This document shows, in pieces, positions 60,779 through 64,000 of a stretch of DNA of 64,000 bases. A program made the position numbers and the translations under genes. Origin of the DNA: Gelidibacter sediminis (lineage in GTDB: Bacteria > Bacteroidota > Bacteroidia > Flavobacteriales > Flavobacteriaceae); NCBI RefSeq assembly GCF_004364975.1, contig NZ_SOBW01000007.1, positions 868,001 through 932,000 on the forward strand, in the 5' to 3' direction. The notes under the pieces were generated by a model. That model did not search any database. It was given only the letters and a program-made list of their open reading frames with translations, and was not told the DNA's origin. Each line of letters opens with the position of its first letter. Position 1 is the stretch's first letter.

Positions 60779-62055
60779 ACCTCCCTTTCGTGGTCTTCTA
60801 AATCTCTTCGTAAATCTAACTTTCTAAAAGATGGAGAAACAAGACCCGTTGTGACTACAGTTAATATCGTCATTGTACCTCCAAAAACAACTGCAGTTAC
60901 GGTGCCCATCAACTTTGCCGTTACACCACTTTCAAAGGCTCCAAGCTCATTGGATGAGCCCACAAACATTGAATTTACTGAAGCCACGCGACCACGCATA
61001 TGATCAGGCGTTTTGAGTTGTAAGATTGTTTGTCTGATTACCATAGACACGCCATCCGTCACGCCACTAAAAAATAAGGCAAGTACAGACACCCAAAAAA
61101 TGGATGACAATCCGAAGACGATAATACACACACCAAACCCAAAAATAGCCGCCAAAAGTTTCATTCCTGCATTTTTACTGATCGGGATATAGGCAGTAAT
61201 CAACATGGTTAAAAAGGCACCCACAGCAGGCGCCGCACGCAACACTCCAAATCCTTCTGATCCCACTTTAAGTATGTCTTGCGCAAATATGGGCAATAAG
61301 GCTATGGCACCACCAAAGAGTACCGCAATCATATCTAAGGTTAGAGCTCCTAAAACAGCTTTGGTTTTAAACACAAATTTGACGCCTTCCTTTAAACTCT
61401 GCATCATAGGCTCGCCGATTTTGGGATTCAAAATTGGTTTTTTAGAGATGCGAAGCAAATTAACTAGTGCCAGTAATGCAAACCCCATAATTAAACACAT
61501 AGACCAATGTACACCAATCCAACTAATGCTAAAACCCGCCAAAGCAGGACCTAAAACAGAGGCGACTTGCCATGTAGAACTGCTCCATGTAGCGGCATTA
61601 GGATAGAGCTTTTTGGGAACGATCAATGCGATTAGAGAAAACACTGTGGGACCAATAAACGCACGGACCAAACCTCCTAAAAATACCAAAGCATAAATAC
61701 TATAAAGCACCGCATTGGTAGACCAATTGCCCACCACCAAGGGCCAAGTCAATAAAAACAGTCCGAAACTGATCACTGAAAACCCAATAATACATTTGAT
61801 GAGCAGTCCACGTTTTTCACTCTGATCTACAATATGACCTGCAAACAATGCCATAGATAATGCCGGAATAATTTCCATCAACCCAATTAGGCCTAATGAT
61901 AACGGATCTTTTGTGATGGAATAGACCTGCCATTCAATCACAATAAATTGCATAGACCAAGCAAAAACGAGCGCAAAACGAACTAATAAAAAAATATTGA
62001 ATTCACTGATACGGAGTGCAGCGTAAGGATCTTTTTTAATTGGTTGTTGTTCCAT
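60775..62055 (-). CDS. MFS transporter
   Basis: 426-residue inner-membrane transporter with about twelve helices (major facilitator superfamily). The N-terminal part (LVRFALVFAWSMQFIVIEWQVYSIT) and the motif between helices 2 and 3 (AGHIVDQSEKRG) are typical of the enterobactin-exporter/EntS-like DHA3 branch, so export of a small molecule such as a siderophore or drug is possible, but there is no biosynthetic cluster nearby. The C-terminal tail is charged (RRDLEDHEREV). It is 114 nt downstream of recJ on the same strand. Confidence 0.88.
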   Translation of the reverse strand: MEQQPIKKDPYAALRISEFNIFLLVRFALVFAWSMQFIVIEWQVYSITKDPLSLGLIGLMEIIPALSMALFAGHIVDQSEKRGLLIKCIIGFSVISFGLFLLTWPLVVGNWSTNAVLYSIYALVFLGGLVRAFIGPTVFSLIALIVPKKLYPNAATWSSSTWQVASVLGPALAGFSISWIGVHWSMCLIMGFALLALVNLLRISKKPILNPKIGEPMMQSLKEGVKFVFKTKAVLGALTLDMIAVLFGGAIALLPIFAQDILKVGSEGFGVLRAAPAVGAFLTMLITAYIPISKNAGMKLLAAIFGFGVCIIVFGLSSIFWVSVLALFFSGVTDGVSMVIRQTILQLKTPDHMRGRVASVNSMFVGSSNELGAFESGVTAKLMGTVTAVVFGGTMTILTVVTTGLVSPSFRKLDLRRDLEDHEREV

Positions 62056-62151
62056 AAATATCTTTCTTATAGCAATACCGCACCGAGCATCTTAAAAAGC
62101 TTTGAAGTTGGACCCAAAAATAAAATAAACTGTAGTGAAATTAATTTCTCA

Positions 62152-62171
62152 AAACTGAAAATTTTCAGTTT
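62152..62171. other. Perfect 20-bp palindrome at the recJ stop codon
   Basis: AAACTGAAAA (62152-62161) followed by its exact complement TTTTCAGTTT (62162-62171), overlapping the recJ stop codon. On the minus strand it could fold as a terminator hairpin, but it has no loop and a weak U-run. Confidence 0.45.
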
Positions 62172-63861
62172 AGGGTTTGATATCCCTTAATTTCAATTGC
62201 AAACTTACTTTGCCCTGCCAATGGTTTTCATCAATAGAATACACCGCTTTGAAAGGTTTCTTATCAGTAATCAATTCACATTTATCCCCCAAATTAAACC
62301 CAATTCCAACAATTTGCTGAGAATGGCCTTGCTTGGCCGTAATTCTTAAATGCTTATCATCACCACCTACACATTTACCATAGCCGGTATCCTGTAAATT
62401 TTCGGTCATAAAAATAGGCGCCATATTTCCTGGGCCAAAGGGAGCGAATTGTTTGAGAATTCGGTAAAATTTTGGACTAATGTCATCAAAATTGATAGTC
62501 ATATCTACTTTGATCTCGGGTGTCAAAAGCGCCCTATCGATAGTATTGGACACCTCATCCTCAAAGGCTTGTTTGAAAGCCTCATAGTTTTCAGACTTTA
62601 AAGTTAACCCTGCGGCATACTTATGTCCCCCAAATTGTTCTATATGCTGACTACAGGCTTGAAGTGCGTTGTACACATCAAATCCGCTAACAGACCGTGC
62701 CGAAGCCGCTAATCTATCGCCACTTTTGGTAAAAACTAACGTGGGTCGGTAATAGGTTTCTATCAATCGGGAAGCTACAATGCCAATCACTCCTTTGTGC
62801 CAAGTTTCATGATAGACTACGGAGGTGAGCCGTTCTTGTTCCTTAAACTCCTCAATTTGCAATAAGGCTTCTTGGGTAATTTGTTGATCCGCTTCTTTTC
62901 TGTCAGAATTGAATTGCTCTATTTGTGCGGCATAAGTTTGGGCAAGCGTTTCGTCTTCCTCTGTCAGTAAAGTGACCGCATAGTTACCATGCTCCATGCG
63001 TCCGGCAGCGTTAATTCTGGGAGCTACAATAAAAACTACGTCCGTTATGGTCATTTCGGTCTTCTTGGTCTGATCGATGATGGCTTTAATGCCTGCACGC
63101 GGTTGCTCATTTATTACTTGTAGCCCGAAATACGCCAAGGTCCGGTTCTCACCAGTTATTGGAACAATATCAGCGCCAATGGCAGTGGCCACCAAATCGA
63201 GATATGGTGTTAAATCCTCAATAGATTTCCCATCGTTTAAGGCTAAAGCCTGAACCAATTTAAATCCAACGCCACACCCACACAGCTCGTCATAGGGGTA
63301 TTGGCAATCGTCGCGTTTAGGATCTAAAATAGCAACCGCATCTGGAAGTTGAGCCCCGGGCCTGTGATGGTCGCAGATAATAAAATCAATACCTTTTTCT
63401 TTCGCATAGACGACTTTGTCAATGGCTTTAATCCCACAATCTAGCGCGATGATTAAAGAAAAGTCGTTATCGTGTGCAAAGTCGATCCCTTTGATAGACA
63501 CACCGTAACCTTCTTCGTACCGATCTGGAATATAGGTAGCCACTGTATCGATGCGAGTCTTTAAATAAGACGACATCAAAGCCACTGAGGTGGTACCGTC
63601 CACATCATAATCGCCAAAAACCAAAATATTTTCTCCCTTGGCAATGGCGTGTTCAATTCGCGCAACGGCCTTGTCCATATCTTTCATTAAAAAAGGATCG
63701 TGCAAATCGGTCAGACTTGGTCTAAAAAACTGTTTGGCGGCCTCATAGGTATCAATCCCCCGTTGCAGCAATAGAGTAGCAATCGTATCCTCTACCTTGA
63801 GGGATTCAGCAAGATACCTTATTTTAGAGAGTTCAGGTTTAGGTTTTAGGGTCCAGCGCAT
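62170..63861 (-). CDS. recJ: Single-stranded-DNA exonuclease RecJ
   Basis: 563-residue DHH/DHHA1 exonuclease that trims 5' ends of single-stranded DNA in recombination and mismatch repair. Catalytic motifs: FGDYDVDGTTSV (motif I), LDCGIK, and the DHH motif in ICDHHRPG; the DHHA1 part holds RINAAGRMEHG and GGHKYAAGLTL. The start is taken as ATG at 63861 (MRWTLKPKPE), as homologues begin; the in-frame start 12 codons upstream adds a non-conserved piece. The C-terminal OB-fold domain (about 460-563) is complete. It is at the right edge of the window but appears whole. Confidence 0.95.
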   Translation of the reverse strand: MRWTLKPKPELSKIRYLAESLKVEDTIATLLLQRGIDTYEAAKQFFRPSLTDLHDPFLMKDMDKAVARIEHAIAKGENILVFGDYDVDGTTSVALMSSYLKTRIDTVATYIPDRYEEGYGVSIKGIDFAHDNDFSLIIALDCGIKAIDKVVYAKEKGIDFIICDHHRPGAQLPDAVAILDPKRDDCQYPYDELCGCGVGFKLVQALALNDGKSIEDLTPYLDLVATAIGADIVPITGENRTLAYFGLQVINEQPRAGIKAIIDQTKKTEMTITDVVFIVAPRINAAGRMEHGNYAVTLLTEEDETLAQTYAAQIEQFNSDRKEADQQITQEALLQIEEFKEQERLTSVVYHETWHKGVIGIVASRLIETYYRPTLVFTKSGDRLAASARSVSGFDVYNALQACSQHIEQFGGHKYAAGLTLKSENYEAFKQAFEDEVSNTIDRALLTPEIKVDMTINFDDISPKFYRILKQFAPFGPGNMAPIFMTENLQDTGYGKCVGGDDKHLRITAKQGHSQQIVGIGFNLGDKCELITDKKPFKAVYSIDENHWQGKVSLQLKLRDIKP

Positions 63862-63905
63862 GAGGAGAACATGGTTTATGGTTGGATGATAAGGCAAAAA
63901 TTAGG

Positions 63906-63933
63906 CCTCTCAGGTGTTTTAAAACCTGTGAGG
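63906..63933. repeat. Imperfect palindrome upstream of recJ
   Basis: CCTC (63906-63909) pairs with GAGG (63930-63933) and CAGGT (63911-63915) with ACCTG (63924-63928), with mismatches between. Similar CCTC-CAGGT palindromes are, from memory, frequent between genes in flavobacteria and often act as terminators. The remaining sequence to 64000 shows no gene. Confidence 0.5.
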
Positions 63934-64000
63934 TCTATGTATAAATTAATTATTATGGTAATGAATCGAGGTGTTCACCTTGGCAAACTTCTTAAACATT

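Noticed and set aside
61205-61606. 133-residue frame opposite the MFS gene
   Set aside because: It lies entirely within the transporter gene in antisense and shows no family features.

Overview
This window is a stretch of chromosomal backbone from a low-GC member of the Bacteroidota, almost certainly a marine-type Flavobacteriaceae. The evidence is consistent: promoters of the Bacteroidota TTG / TAnnTTTG type, a fumarate-reductase-like SdhCAB operon with one cytochrome b subunit, lineage-typical families (DUF2480, DUF4199, the IPExxxVDY family, viroplasmin-RNase H, L21 with a long tail), and the gene orders acpP-fabF-rnc-pyk and purN-rnhA-pfkB-purF-sodA. No insertion sequence, prophage, CRISPR array or rRNA was seen. 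There is one tRNA-Ala, with a broken GIY-YIG gene fused to its 5' edge.

Layout. 1-11.6 kb (minus): Fe-S cluster assembly, sufA-B-C-D-S then sufE and a DUF59 gene, interrupted by a secreted M43 metalloprotease, a META-domain lipoprotein, a small lipoprotein and an ABC exporter, and ending in a DUF2480 gene. 11.7-19.1 kb: thiL, two tandem small zinc-ribbon proteins, an alpha/beta hydrolase, brnQ, an ACT-like gene divergent from lysC, and an Xaa-Pro aminopeptidase. 19.4-27 kb (plus): an outer-membrane barrel protein, sdhCAB, an M28 peptidase and a membrane-anchored MutS-like ATPase. 27-33 kb: rplU-rpmA, a DUF4199 gene, a catalytic/non-catalytic M16 peptidase pair and an HMA lipoprotein. 33-41 kb: small lipoproteins, a CYTH protein, an SDR-like protein, dinB, and pyk / IPExxxVDY / rnc / fabF / acpP. 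41-47 kb: purN, rnhA, a PfkB kinase, purF, a 0.7-kb gene-free region with two tandem small-RNA candidates, and sodA. 47-56 kb: an AddA-like helicase-nuclease and its AddB-like partner, separated by kbl and an OmpA protein, then the tRNA. 56.7-64 kb: GNAT, MATE, a 32-residue membrane peptide, a 2OG oxygenase, queD, lpxH, an MFS transporter and recJ.

Most genes are housekeeping, so the novel signals are mainly non-coding. The best is a pair of near-identical elements 246 bp apart downstream of purF (about 45.72-46.05 kb). They share a promoter position, a conserved 5' hairpin, a conserved G-rich linker, and intrinsic terminators whose stem sequences differ while pairing is kept. The second is a family of intergenic tracts built of 7-bp units (AGTNNNN) found three times (2.70, 8.79 and 59.93 kb), each lying between two co-directional genes within about 15 nt of the upstream stop codon. 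The suf region also carries an 8-bp-period tract and a relatively GC-rich element of a type I recognise as dispersed in flavobacterial genomes. Coding oddities include the L21 tail with a helix-hairpin-helix-like segment, the membrane MutS homologue, a Cys-rich HMA lipoprotein, and several genes whose -7 element lies only 4-5 nt before the ATG.
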